From positions 49,274-113,273 of the forward strand of contig PDTW01000023.1 of assembly GCA_002749055.1 (NCBI GenBank): a stretch of DNA of 64,000 nt. The letters run 5' to 3'. Below the pieces are notes generated by a model, which saw only the letters and a list, made by a program, of their open reading frames with translations, did not search any database and had not been told where the DNA came from. Position numbers and translations under genes: made by a program. This DNA is from Candidatus Altimarinota bacterium. Lineage in GTDB: Bacteria; Patescibacteriota; Gracilibacteria; BD1-5; UBA6164. This document shows, one piece after another, positions 1-10,826 of the stretch (position 1 is its first letter; each line of letters starts with the position of its first letter).

Positions 1-114
1 TTCTTCTTTAATTCAACTATTATCATTACTATCAAAATAATAATTAAAATATCCCAAAAGATTTTTTTTATCGAAATTAAATGATTTAAAATAAAAATTA
101 TCAAACTTTTGCAT
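1..114 (-). CDS. N-terminal piece of an unidentified protein (runs off the window)
   Basis: An open frame starts with ATG at 114 and runs leftward out of the window, giving 38 residues. It begins MQKFDNFYFKSFNFDKK and includes one in-frame TGA read as Gly. The codon pattern matches the neighbouring genes and no stop interrupts it, so it is probably the true 5' end of a gene. It is divergent from rpsO, with about 160 bases of A/T-rich promoter space between them. Too little is present to assign a family. Confidence 0.55.
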
Positions 115-273
115 TAAATTTTTTATTAATAAATAGCCCTATCATTTTATATTAATTAATAATAAATTCAATTAAATTTTACTTTTTAAATTTTTATCAT
201 ATAATTGTTATCGTAATTTTCTGATGTATTTTTTGGAAAGTTACAAAAATTTATATTTATAAAAATACATAAT

Positions 274-543
274 ATGGCTATTGGAAAAGAAGAAAAGAAA
301 AAAATAGTAAGTAGTTTCGGTTCAAAAAAATCAGACACTGGTTGTCCTGAGGTACAGGTAGCAATACTTACTTCAAGAATTGAAAATTTGAAAAATCATT
401 TACTAGAACACAAGAAAGATAATCATTCAAGAAGATGAATTTTACTAATGGTATCTAAAAGGAGAAAATTACTTTCTTACTTAAAAAGAAAAGACCCTGA
501 AAAATATAATGAAGTTATTGAAAAACTAGAAATTAGAAAATAA
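274..543 (+). CDS. rpsO: 30S ribosomal protein S15
   Basis: This 89-residue protein has exactly the usual length of bacterial S15. It binds 16S rRNA in the central domain and starts assembly of the platform of the small subunit. The family core is visible: [17 protein letters not shown] near residues 21-37, then the [10 protein letters not shown] segment, then the [10 protein letters not shown] helix. The Gly after HSRR, invariant in the family, is encoded by TGA, which is the clearest proof in the window that UGA is read as glycine. No Shine-Dalgarno is seen before the ATG. The gene stands alone and ends in an intrinsic terminator shared with the convergent relA. Confidence 0.97.
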
Positions 544-544
544 A

Positions 545-578
545 AAAAAATCTCTTAAAAGAGATTTTTTTTTATTTT
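545..578. terminator. Bidirectional intrinsic terminator between rpsO and relA
   Basis: The arms aaatctctt and aagagattt form a short stem with an A-run on one side and a T-run on the other, so it can work in both directions. It overlaps the stop codon of the convergent relA-type gene. Confidence 0.8.
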
Positions 579-2770
579 TCTATACTAAATTCACTACTAC
601 ACAAATTATCCTTAAAATTGAGTCTTATTCTTTCCATAAGTCTATCAATAATCATATAATCATAATCAAGAATCTCAACTTTTATTACTATGTGTGATGT
701 ATTATAGTCTATTCTGTTTGAATTAACATCATATATATTTATGTTCATAAAATATATAATTTCACTTAATTCTTTCAGAACTCAAATTCTATTTTTAAAT
801 ATAAACTCTAATTTGAAAATAACATAATCATTGTGTTCTCATGCTCTATAAGCAGATAATAATCTATCTGTATTTACTTTTTCTAAAACTTTACATTTTC
901 TATTATGAATAGTTATAACTCATTTATTATTTATATGAGCAACCATTCTATCTGGTAATCTTCTTCTTGAACAATAACAAAGAGTATACTTAAGATTTTC
1001 TTCTCATCATATTATTATATCGCTTTTTTTGTCATCTTTCTTAATAATATCAGATACCTCTTTTCAAATTTCTTTTTTTTCTAATACTATTTTTTGAGCC
1101 TTAAGAATCTTTCTGAAAAGTGAAGAAGGAGTTATACTAAAATTTCACACTTGTTCAAGTAATAACCATCTTTCTTCAATATTATTTTCCCTTCAATCAA
1201 TTATTCTAAGTATTGATAAATTTTTATCAAATGCACTTAATCAAGATTTTACAAGATATTTATTCATTATTCACTTTCATCTTTCTCTATTACTCTCTTT
1301 ATCTTCTATTTTTAAAAATGATTTAATACATTTTTTAGCTTTGGCAGTCTTAACAAAAGAAAGCCAAAAAGGATTAGGTTTTTTATTTTTGTCAATAACA
1401 ATATCTACAACATCTCAATTACAAAGCTCTTTATCAAGAGGATAAACATTATTATTAACCTTTGCAATTGCAATATGGTTTCATAAATCAGTATGTATAT
1501 AATATGCAAAATCAATAGGTGTTGATCATGCTGGTAAATTAATATTATCTCAAGTTCTAGTAAAAACAAATATTCTATCTTTGAAAACATCTATTTTTAG
1601 AGAAGACATAAAATCTTTGTTTCAAAGACTTTGGGTTAATTCCTTTAACTCTTTTACCCAATCAATGTCTTCATTAGCAACAGAACTTCATTTTTCTTTA
1701 TATCAAAAATGAGCAGCAACTCAAACCTCAGCATACCTTTTCATCTCAAAAGTTTTTATCTGAATTTCTGTAGGTTGTTTTCTAAACTGTTTTAACAATC
1801 ATATAGTTGTAGTATGAAGACTTTTATATCAATTTGGTTTAGGTAGAGCTATATAATCTTTAAATTTATTAGGGATAGGCTTCCATTCATTATGAATTAA
1901 TCATAGAGCTTTATAACAATCTGAAACAGAATCAACAATTACTCTAATTCAAAAGATATCATATAAATCATGAGGATTATCACATCACTTTTTATTCATT
2001 TTCTTATATATAGAATAAATTGATTTTATTCTATAATCAATTTCATATCAACTTATTTTTCATTCTAATACGCGATCTATTTCTTTTTCAACATTATCAA
2101 GAAAATATTTGCAACTTTCTTCAAGAGTTTTTAATTCTTTTTTTATTTTTCTATACTTTTTTAACTCTAGGGTTTTAAAACATTCAAGTTCAAGATCATT
2201 TTTTAAATTAAATAATCACAACCTATCAGCAATTGGAGCATATATGTTTAATGTTTCTAAAGCAATTTTTATTCTTTTCTCTCTTTTAGGTTGGTACTGA
2301 ATGGTTCTCATATTATGAAGCCTATCAGAAAGTTTTATAAAGACAACTCTCAAATCTTCCGCCATTGCAACAAACATTTTCCTTAAACTTCATATATCTC
2401 TATCTTCTCAAGAATATCTAACCTTTCATAGTTTCTCCATTCATTGACACAAAAAACTTACTTCTTCTCAAAATTCATTTGAAATATCAACAGAAGTTTT
2501 TGGAGTATCTTCAATAACATCATGCAAAAGACAAGCCTGAATAGAAGGAATATCAGGTTTTAAATCAAGAAGTATTATTGTTGCCTCAACTGGATGGGTT
2601 ATATAAGGTTCTCAGCTCATTCTTAATTGCCCCTTGTGAGCATCTTTTGCATAAATATATGCTTTATTTATCTCATCTCTAATATAAGATTCTTCAAGAT
2701 TAGTCATATATGAAGAAACTTTTTTTATAATAAGATTTACTTTCTTATCTGTTTTATCTATATATTCCAT
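572..2770 (-). CDS. Bifunctional (p)ppGpp synthetase/hydrolase, RelA/SpoT family
   Basis: This 732-residue protein has the full RSH length and domain order. The N-terminal HD hydrolase domain shows HPVEATIIL, then [10 protein letters not shown], then [11 protein letters not shown]. The synthetase domain follows (YDIFGIRVIV, then PKPNGYKSLHTT), then a TGS domain (VFVFTRTG-like segment, then [15 protein letters not shown]) and a C-terminal ACT-like region. It makes and degrades the alarmone (p)ppGpp during starvation. Because the HD residues look intact, both activities are likely. It starts at the ATG at 2770. The methyltransferase upstream ends 30 bases before it and argS lies beyond, so the three may share a transcript. 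As in many organisms with one RSH enzyme, this may be the only copy, but the window cannot show that. Confidence 0.92.
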
Positions 2771-2800
2771 GTTTAAAAAAAGTTTTTAGAGAATATAAGT

Positions 2801-3448
2801 TTATATATGAATTATACTAACATAATTCTTATTATTTTCAAATAAATAATTATTAAGAACTTTAAATCAAGCTTTACTAAATAAATAATTTAATTCTTCT
2901 AAAGAAAATGAATGATAAAATCTTGAAAAAACTCATATTTTTATTTTGTAATCTAAAGATCAAAATCTATTCTCACTTCAATTAATCTGACTACTTTTAT
3001 ATTTTTTTCTATTTAAAGGACTATTTAAAGCCCAATTAGTCATATAAATTCTTCATCACTTTTCTAACAAATTATGAAGAGAAGATAACACTAATAGCCT
3101 TTCTTCAATAGTTTTTAAATGATGAAAAGAAGCTATAAAAAAGATATCAGAAAACTTTTTATTTATTTTTTTCAAATCAAGCATATCTAATTCTAAAAAA
3201 TTATATTTCGGATAAGCTTTTTTTGCCTCACCAAGTAATCAAGAGGATAAATCAATTCATAAATAATCAATTAATTCTATTTTTGAAGACTTTAGACATC
3301 ACAATAGTCTAGCATTTCAACATCAAACATCAAGAACTGTCTTTGGTTTATCCAAAGACATAAGAGAAATAAAATAATTTATTTCTTCCCACTTCATATT
3401 TTTTCTAGAATTAGAAAATGTTTTTGCAAAATTATTATAATCAACCAC
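2801..3448 (-). CDS. Class I SAM-dependent methyltransferase
   Basis: The protein has 215 residues. Motif I of the Rossmann methyltransferase fold is clear near residues 38-47 (VLDVGCGNARL), followed by LIDYLGIDLSS (motif II), FLELDM and IFFIASFHHL (motifs III and IV), and a late FSRFYHSFSLEEL segment. That segment is typical of the Trm9/ALKBH8-like branch, whose members modify wobble uridines in tRNA; assignment to that branch is inference. No ATG is available, because an in-frame TAA lies just upstream of the GTG at 3448, so GTG is taken as start. It begins 11 bases after argS and is probably cotranscribed with it. Confidence 0.8.
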
Positions 3449-3459
3449 TTTTATTATAT

Positions 3460-5226
3460 TTACATTTTATCTGGCATCTCTATTCAAAGTAAAGAAAAGC
3501 TATCTTTTATAGTTTGTGAAAAAGTTTTTGTTAAAATCAATGAAAAATTTCTAATTTTTTCATTTTTTTCTTTCAAAACTTCAACATTATTATAAAAAGA
3601 ATTAAAAGATTTTGTTAATTCATATGCATATCAAGCTAAAATATGAGGCATATTTTTTTGTGCAGTTTCAAATAATATAGAATTATAATTAATTAAAAGT
3701 TTTATCAAATTTAAATGTTGCTGTTTAAAATGGTCTTTTACATCTTTGTAATCATCAGAAAAATTTATTTCAGAAGAAATTCATGATTTTTCTAATAATC
3801 TAATTGCTCTAACATAGGCATATTGAATATATGGTCAAGAGTTTCATTCAAAAGTCATAAACTCATCCCAATCAAATACAACATCTGTTTCCCTACTTTT
3901 TTTAAGATAACCATACTTAATTGCTCAAATTCATATTATTTCACTTAGATTTTTTAACTCTTCTCATTTTATATCAGATCTTTTTTCTAGAATTATTTTT
4001 TCAGCTCTTAATTCTGATTCATCAAGTAATTTATCAAGTTTTATAATCTTTCATTTCCTTGTAGACATTGCTCAATCTTTCAAACTAATAAATCAATTAT
4101 ATGCATGAAATAATTTGTCCTTACTTATCCAGTTTGCTCTATCTGCTATTTCAAAAACCTGCTTAAAATGAAGACTTTGTCTTACATCTACAAAATAAAT
4201 TATATTATCTGGAGACCAGTTTTCGACTCTATATTTTATTGAAGCTAAATCAGAAGCTAAATATCAATGAGTTCAATCTCTTTTTTGTAAAATACAAGAT
4301 GGTATTTTTGATTCATCAGAAAATATAACTCATACAGAATTATCCTCATTTTTTACAGCAATTCATTTTTCAATTAGTTCAGATACTATATCTTTCATAG
4401 AATACTTTAAATCTGGATAATTTTGAATCTTAGGGAAATTTAATCATTCATAATAACTTTCTCATATATCAAAATCTGGTTTTACATTCAACCTATCTAA
4501 TTGTTTATTAACAGAAGCAATTGATCATTTTGTAAAATTTTGCCATAATTTAATATAATCAGGATCTCAATTTGATAATTTTTTAAACTCACTTCTGAAA
4601 GTTTCTTCAAGATCTTTATTTACCTCAGCTTCGTTACTAATTTTTACATATAATTCAAAAAGATGTTCTACTGCATTTTCTTCTAATTTATTTTTATCAC
4701 CATATAATTTAAATGCTGTAATTAACTTACCCAAAATAATACCCCAATCACACATATGAGAATCTGATATTACATAACAAGACAATTTTTTATAAATATT
4801 AATCATTGCTTGACCCTGATTTGGAGTACACATATGACCTATATGAAGGGGTTTTCATATATTAGCTCATATATAGTCAACTACAATTGTTTTTCATTTA
4901 TAGACATTTTCATTAAATACACCAAATTTATATTTTTTAAAAGAATCTATTATACTTAATTTATTTATTTTTATATTTAAGTAAGGTCATGAAACATTCA
5001 CAGTATCAATAATTTCATTTCAAGATATTTCTTTTGAAATTATTAAACTTAGTTCCTCAGCTATAAGATTTGGAGATTTTTTTAAAGTTTTTGATAACTG
5101 AAAACAAGCAAAAGCATAATCTCATAATTCTTTTTTAGGTGGATTTTGCAATACTAATTCTTCTAATTCAACATTATAATTTTTTAGAATTATATCTGAT
5201 AAAAAATTTGTTATTTCTTTTTTCAT
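3460..5226 (-). CDS. argS: Arginyl-tRNA synthetase
   Basis: This class I synthetase of 588 residues charges tRNA-Arg. Visible family marks are the N-terminal add-1 domain, the HIGH-equivalent GKPLHIGHM near residue 125 preceded by VVDYIGANI, the SDSHMCDWG segment, and the usual ArgRS ending with EMPDKM before the stop. The HIGH box context is standard, but a Cys replaces the more common Arg in the following residues (HIGHMCT). Length is normal for the family. It starts at the ATG at 5226, next to an intergenic repeat copy that separates it from the divergent ATPase gene. Confidence 0.95.
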
Positions 5227-5250
5227 TTAAAATTATTTATTATTATTAAT

Positions 5251-5335
5251 CTTAAGGAACATTTGAAAAATTCTCATCTAGAAAAAAATAATGTTTTTTG
5301 CTAATTTTTCCTTAAAAATTTTTCCCTATGCCTTA
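5251..5335 (+). repeat. Intergenic dispersed repeat, copy 1
   Basis: The stretch from cttaaggaacatttgaaaaa to ttttccctatgcctt recurs in inverted orientation at about 22560-22652. Shared blocks are ttaaggaacatttgaaaaa, agaaaaaaataat, aatttttccttaaaaa and tttttccctatgc. The middle differs, so the copies are old. This copy lies between divergent argS and the AAA ATPase. It contains no open frame. Confidence 0.7.
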
Positions 5336-5463
5336 ATTATAAATATTTTTAAGAAAAAAGAAAATAAAGTTGAAAAAAACTTTTTTATAAATATATTAAA
5401 AAACAAGTCAATAAATAATTAATTCGATTTTTGTAAATACATAAATATATAATATTTAATATA

Positions 5464-6648
5464 ATGAGCGTACTTAATAAAAAAAATAAAGAATATTTTC
5501 TTAATTTAGAAAATAATAGTAATGTAAAAAATAAGTTTTTTGATAAAATAAACCAAGACTTAAATAAAGAAAAACTTATAATAATATCATGAATTGAATG
5601 AGTCTGAAAAACTGAAATAGTATCAAGTTATATAAAATCTATAAATAAAACTAATGCTACTCTTTATTTTAATACAGATATAGATATTTACTGAAAGATT
5701 AAAGAAAAAAAAGATTTGGAAAAAATGATTGAATTTTATATAAAAGATTCTGAAGAACCTGAATTTATTATATTAGAGAATATACAAAAAGTTTTAGATG
5801 TAGATTTGTTTATAAAAGATTTGTTTTTAAGTAAAAAATACAAAATAATACTTATTTGAAATAATATAAAAGTATTTGGAAAACCAGAAATAGAGATATT
5901 ACCGGATTATAGCTCAAAAGCTTATAAAAGCGAATTAGACAATATATTAAAATACTGAATTCTTACAGAAAAAGAAGAGACAGACTCTAAAAAAGAATAT
6001 TTACTAGAATCAATAACAAACAGAATAATACTTAATGATATTATTTATGCGTTTGAAGTAAGAAATATAAAACTTTTTAAGTCATTTACAGCTGTATTAG
6101 CAACAAATAATGACTATATATCACTAAGAGATTTTCAAAAAATTCTTAAGAGGTATAATATAAAAACTTCTCTAGCAACAACAATAGACTATATGGAATA
6201 TTTAATATCTTCAAAAATAATAAAAAAAGTAGCAAAATATAATGTGAAAAAATGAAAAGAGATATTATGAAAAAATAAATACTTTTTTACAGATATATGA
6301 ATAAAAAATTCCATATTACTATATAATAATATGGATAACTATACATTAACAGAAAACTATATTTACAATGTACTATCTTATTTATGATACAAGGTTTATT
6401 GATGAATCAATTGAGTTTTTAACTTTAACTTCATAGCTTTTAAAGAAAACACAAAAATATTAATATATATATCAAAAGATAGTAGTAATAATGATGAAAT
6501 TAAAAGTAGCGCAAGAAAATTAATAAAAACATGAATTGAATGAAAAAAATATATTATTGTAAATAATAACAAAAACTTAAATATAAGAGAAAATTATAAA
6601 TGAGTAGAAATAATAAAATTTAATGATTTCTTAAAAGTAATTAATTAG
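5464..6648 (+). CDS. AAA+ ATPase of the AAA_14/DUF4143 type
   Basis: This 394-residue protein has an N-terminal P-loop (IISGIEGVGKTE, about residues 38-50) in which all three glycines are TGA codons. A Walker B-like strand EFIILENIQKV follows, then a segment with conserved KAYKSELDNIL spacing. The C-terminal half resembles DUF4143, with a winged-helix part and a PD-(D/E)XK-like end (TENYIYNVLSYLGYKVYGG, then ILIYISK, then KKYIIVNNN). Such ATPases are common and poorly characterised; some sit near toxin or transport genes. It is single, with its own A/T-rich promoter region. Its last 8 bases overlap the stop of the convergent GGDEF-like gene. Confidence 0.8.
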
Positions 6649-8491
6649 ATCTTATACTAATCTGAATATTTCAATTTGTTATTTTAAAATAGTAATAATG
6701 TCTAACTGTAGTATGTCACTCTGGGAGAAATATAAAAATTGGGACACTATCTCACAAAATATCTTTTACTTCTGTACATACATAATTAGTCAATTCTCTT
6801 ACTTTTTCCGAATATCACTCTTGAGATAATGTTTTTTCTTCAAAATTAGATAAAAATCTTGATAACTCTTTTTCATATTCTCAAGATTTGGACAGTATAT
6901 AAGACCTTATTCAATCTGGTATATCAACTTTTACTAAATCTGGCATTCAAACAAAATTTGGTGTGAACTTTCTTATTAATTTTTCTATTTTTTTGCTTAT
7001 AAAAGATATATTATCCAAATCATTGTAAAGTTTTTCTTGTTCATCATTTTTATAACTAAAAACTGACCTTCAATTTAGTCCTTCCATCTTAAGACACTCT
7101 CATATACTATCTAAAACTTCTTCTTTCTCTATTCACTCAGTACTAGGAACAAAAATAAATACTTCATCTCATCATAAAGATAATTTTATATTAGGATATT
7201 TCCTTTGTAAATTCTCAACAAAATTTTTAAATTTGATGGTGGTTTCCATCCCTGAATTAAATAATTCATATTTATTACTCTCTGTTATCTCTCAAGAACT
7301 AATTTTTCTTGCAATTTCTCTGAATTCTGAAAAATTCATTATCCCCATAGATGCAATATCAATAAAAACTCTTAAACCTTCAACTCATTTGGAGTATTCA
7401 ATCAATGCAGTTCTGTTTAAAGTTCATTTATAATTAGTATCTACAAAACTTAAATAAGCAACTCATTTTTGGATTAATGATTCAAGCTCTTTTATTTCTT
7501 TATAAATTTCTTCAAAATCATTATTTAAATTTACATAAGGAGCAATAAAATCAAAGAAATTCAAAGAATCAATATATTTTTTAACCAAAGAAAATAAATG
7601 TTCATCTCAAATTGGTTCATTTTTCCTTACAGCCTCAATTAATATAGGATTAATTCATCAGAAATTAACATCATCTTGAACAAACACTTTATGATAAGCT
7701 CATGATAGTTCAAAACTTTTATCTCAAAATTTTGAAATTAATTCTCACTCTTGACTTACAATATCTTTTGATTTAGAAACTAATCATGAAAATTTAAAAT
7801 ATTCTCAATTCATTCTAGAATTAATTTCAGAAGAATAGAAAGCAAATAATTTATCTTCCAAACTATCTCACTCAACAAAAGAAACTCAAGATGAAATAGC
7901 TAGATTATTAATAATTAATTCTACCAAATTTTGATCTTCTCAACTCAATAATGATTTTATTAATAAATCAATTTTTTCTTTTCATATTCATAAAAACTCT
8001 ATAATTTCTCCACTTGAATAATGTTTATCAGGAGTTTTATAATCAATTGTTAAATTTTTATAATTTTTTCTTATTAATCTACTAGAATATTCTGAAAATT
8101 TAGATCGAATATATTTTTTAATTTTATTTAAACATACATCTATACTTGATTTATCTCAATAAGAATCATTTATTTTTTTTATTCATCAAAAAGAAAAATT
8201 AACTAAATCATCTCATTTTGATAATCTAAGAATTCTTAATAAAGGTATATTTTCTGATACAATATCAACAATTCTTTTTTTTATAATAGGATTTCCACTA
8301 AAATTTAGTAAAAAATCATCTACATTTGGATATTCAGATTTAATATCTTTTATAACCAAAATAAGTATTTTTCTAAATTCATAAAAGCTTTTTCAATCAA
8401 ATAAAGCCTCTTTCAAAATTATATTTTTATTATCAAGGCTATAATAAGACTTTATAGTATCATTACCTATATATTCTGTAGATTTTTCCAT
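6641..8491 (-). CDS. Large protein with a divergent GGDEF-like domain
   Basis: The protein has 616 residues. The N-terminal 350 residues match no family I know and are mainly helical. The C-terminal part has features of a nucleotidyl cyclase fold: GTLNRTAL followed by GLRVFIDIASMGIMNF (compare GLxNRRAL and the DIDxFKxxND strand of GGDEF proteins), then LSLGGDEVFIFVP with GGDE at residues 440-443, both glycines being TGA. The metal-site residue D442 is present, but the second signature position is V instead of F and the D-F-K strand is degenerate. It may be an inactive sensor, or a cyclase with changed specificity. No signal peptide or membrane helix is seen, so it should be cytosolic. It shares an 8-base stop overlap with the ATPase gene. 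Confidence 0.65.
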
Positions 8492-8657
8492 ATTTAAATA
8501 TAAAAAAGTTTTCTTATATTATAACATAGAAATTGTATTAAAACAAATTATTAAGGCTATTTTTTTGTTTATTAATTGCTATGGGACAATACACAGAATT
8601 AATTGACAAATAATGGAATATAATTAGATTGTAAACAATATTAATATTTTAGAAAAA

Positions 8658-8915
8658 ATGGAAATATATAATGGGTTTTCTGATAATTTAGATTTACTTT
8701 CTAGTAATTTTCACTGATATGCTTTTGATTTAGATTGAACATTATTTGAAATACCATTAGATATATTAAAGAAAAAAAGGTTTAAAAACCAAAAAATTAC
8801 AAGGTAAGTTCCTGAGGCTAATCATCCATGTTAGAATTTTATATATGCTGATAAAATATCTGATAAATTATACGGTATTTTTATAACTGAAAAAACAATA
8901 ATATGGAATCAATAA
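8658..8915 (+). pseudogene. Remnant of a HAD-superfamily phosphatase
   Basis: The reading frame opens with ATG at 8658 and reaches the HAD motif I, AFDLDGTLFE (Asp24 and Asp26), then hits TAA at 8805-8807. The same frame continues with protein-like sequence (VPEANHPC, then TAG, then YADKISDKLYGIFITEK) and ends at 8915, overlapping the start of the SIS-kinase gene. Two stops in one frame and a missing HAD core suggest a decayed gene. The strict start-to-stop product would be 49 residues. The region from 8492 to 8657 is A/T-rich and holds only a trivial ten-codon frame. Confidence 0.45.
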
Positions 8916-10780
8916 TAAATTTTGAAAAACATTTAAATAATGTTGAACAATATTTAAAAGAAACTTTAGGTTTAAAGAATCATAAAATAGAAATTCAGAG
9001 AGCAACGGACAAAATAAAATTTGCAAATAGAATAATATGTTGTGCTAATTGAAGTTCTATTCCAGCGATGAAAATACTTTATTATGAATTATTAAAAAAA
9101 TGATATAATATTACATTTATTCCGCCAACTTTATTTAATGATTTAGAGTTACAAAAAAATGATTTAATAATTTTATGTAGTTTTTGATGGTCAAGAGGAT
9201 TAATAAAATCTATAACTGAAAAATCTGTACAAAATAATACACATACAATTGTCATTACAGCAAAATCTGAAAAAAAAGAATTATATACAAAAGATGATAA
9301 AAGAATACTTACAATAAGAATCTTTCCTCACGAAGAAAAATTATTTTGTCGTCCTGCTAGTTCTGTTATTTCATATATAATCGCATGTGAATTATTTTTT
9401 TCTGTATTATGACAAATATTAGATATTGATCTTATTTATAAAATTATAAGAAGTGCTAAAAATAATAATAACTTTAATCAATTACAAGATTTTTTATTTA
9501 ATTCACCTAAAAGAAGATTCTGAAAAAGGATTACAATATTAACAAGTTGAAGCCTTTGTTCTGTTGCTGAAAACATAAGCTTAGCATTAAAGGAATGAGC
9601 AGGAATATATTCTAATTTTTTTGATATAGAAGATTATTGACATTGAAATTATGTTCCAGATATGTTAGAAAATTATAATAATGCATATATTGTGTTATCT
9701 TCCAATAGTGATTTTTCTAGAAAGCAAGTTTTAAGAATAAAAAAATTGTTATTTTTAAATAATAATATTTTTTATTTTACAAGTAAAAATGATGATATTG
9801 TCGCAGGGATAGAGTTTTTGTTAAAAAATTCTCACTTTATTTTAAATAGTAATAAAATAACTCACTTTGATATGAATAATCCTATATGATTAAAAGAGAA
9901 TGCCTTTTTTCATAAAGAAAAACATATAGATATTACTTCTACTAATATATCTTTTTTATGTAATAAAATAGAAAAAATTCATTTGAATAATAAGGTTACT
10001 ATTGTTTGAATTTCTTGATGAAGTGCAAGTTGAAAAACTTCATTAGTTACACCATTAATAAAGGAACAATTAGAAAAAAAATTTAATGTAAGAATTTTAA
10101 ATATGGATAATTTTCAAATGTGAAAAGATTTTGTAGAAAAATTAAAGAGTCCATATAAATATGATGATAAAAGGAATTTTTGTTTGGATGAAATAAAAGA
10201 AAGCTTAATACAGTTAAAACAATGACTAGATATAAAAATACCTAGATTTTCTTTATTAAAAGTTGCAAGAGATTGAGTGCAAAATTTTCAAATGGGAGAT
10301 ATAATATTAGTAGAATGAATATATGCAACCGATAATATCTTTAATGATATACTTGATTTTTCTATTTATTTAGATGATGATATTATAAATATGATTGTTA
10401 AAAGAGTTCTAAGATATAGTTTAGAAATGGATTTAAAAAATTGAGCAGCCGGAGCATTAAAACAATATTTAAAATATGTTTTACCTGCACATAATGACAT
10501 AGTAAGTTTACAAAAAAAGACAGCAAATGTAATTATTAAAACTAATTTTGATTTTTGATTTTTAATTAATAAATACTGATTAAAAGGGCAGGAAAATTTT
10601 GTAAAACAAGAAGATATTATTTTTTGTATTAAAAATAAAACATTAAGTATATATTCTGATAATAAAAAGTGTTATATAGACTTTAAATGAAAAAATTATT
10701 ATAATTTTCTTTTAAATAATGATTTAATAGAGGTATTTAAAAGATTAAATTTAGGTACTATTAAAAAATCTGAATCATAG
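8903..10780 (+). CDS. SIS-domain / uridine kinase-like fusion protein
   Basis: This 625-residue protein appears to join two enzymes. Residues about 1-330 resemble tandem SIS (sugar isomerase) domains: CCANGSSIPAMKILYYEL binds phosphosugar in the family, with LIILCSFGGSRGLIKSI following, and a second set (ITILTSGSLCSVAENISLALKE). Residues about 365-560 are a P-loop kinase of the uridine kinase/phosphoribulokinase class, with GISGGSASGKTS around Lys378, NMDNFQM as the Asp-bearing strand, and ILVEGIYA as Walker B. A short tail follows. The fusion suggests sensing or isomerising a phosphosugar and phosphorylating a nucleoside or sugar, but the substrate is unknown. It overlaps the HAD remnant, so HAD-SIS-kinase may once have been one pathway. 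Confidence 0.75.
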
Positions 10781-10826
10781 ATTTGAATAAAATAAAAATT
10801 CCCGAATAGAACAAAAAGAGCCATTA

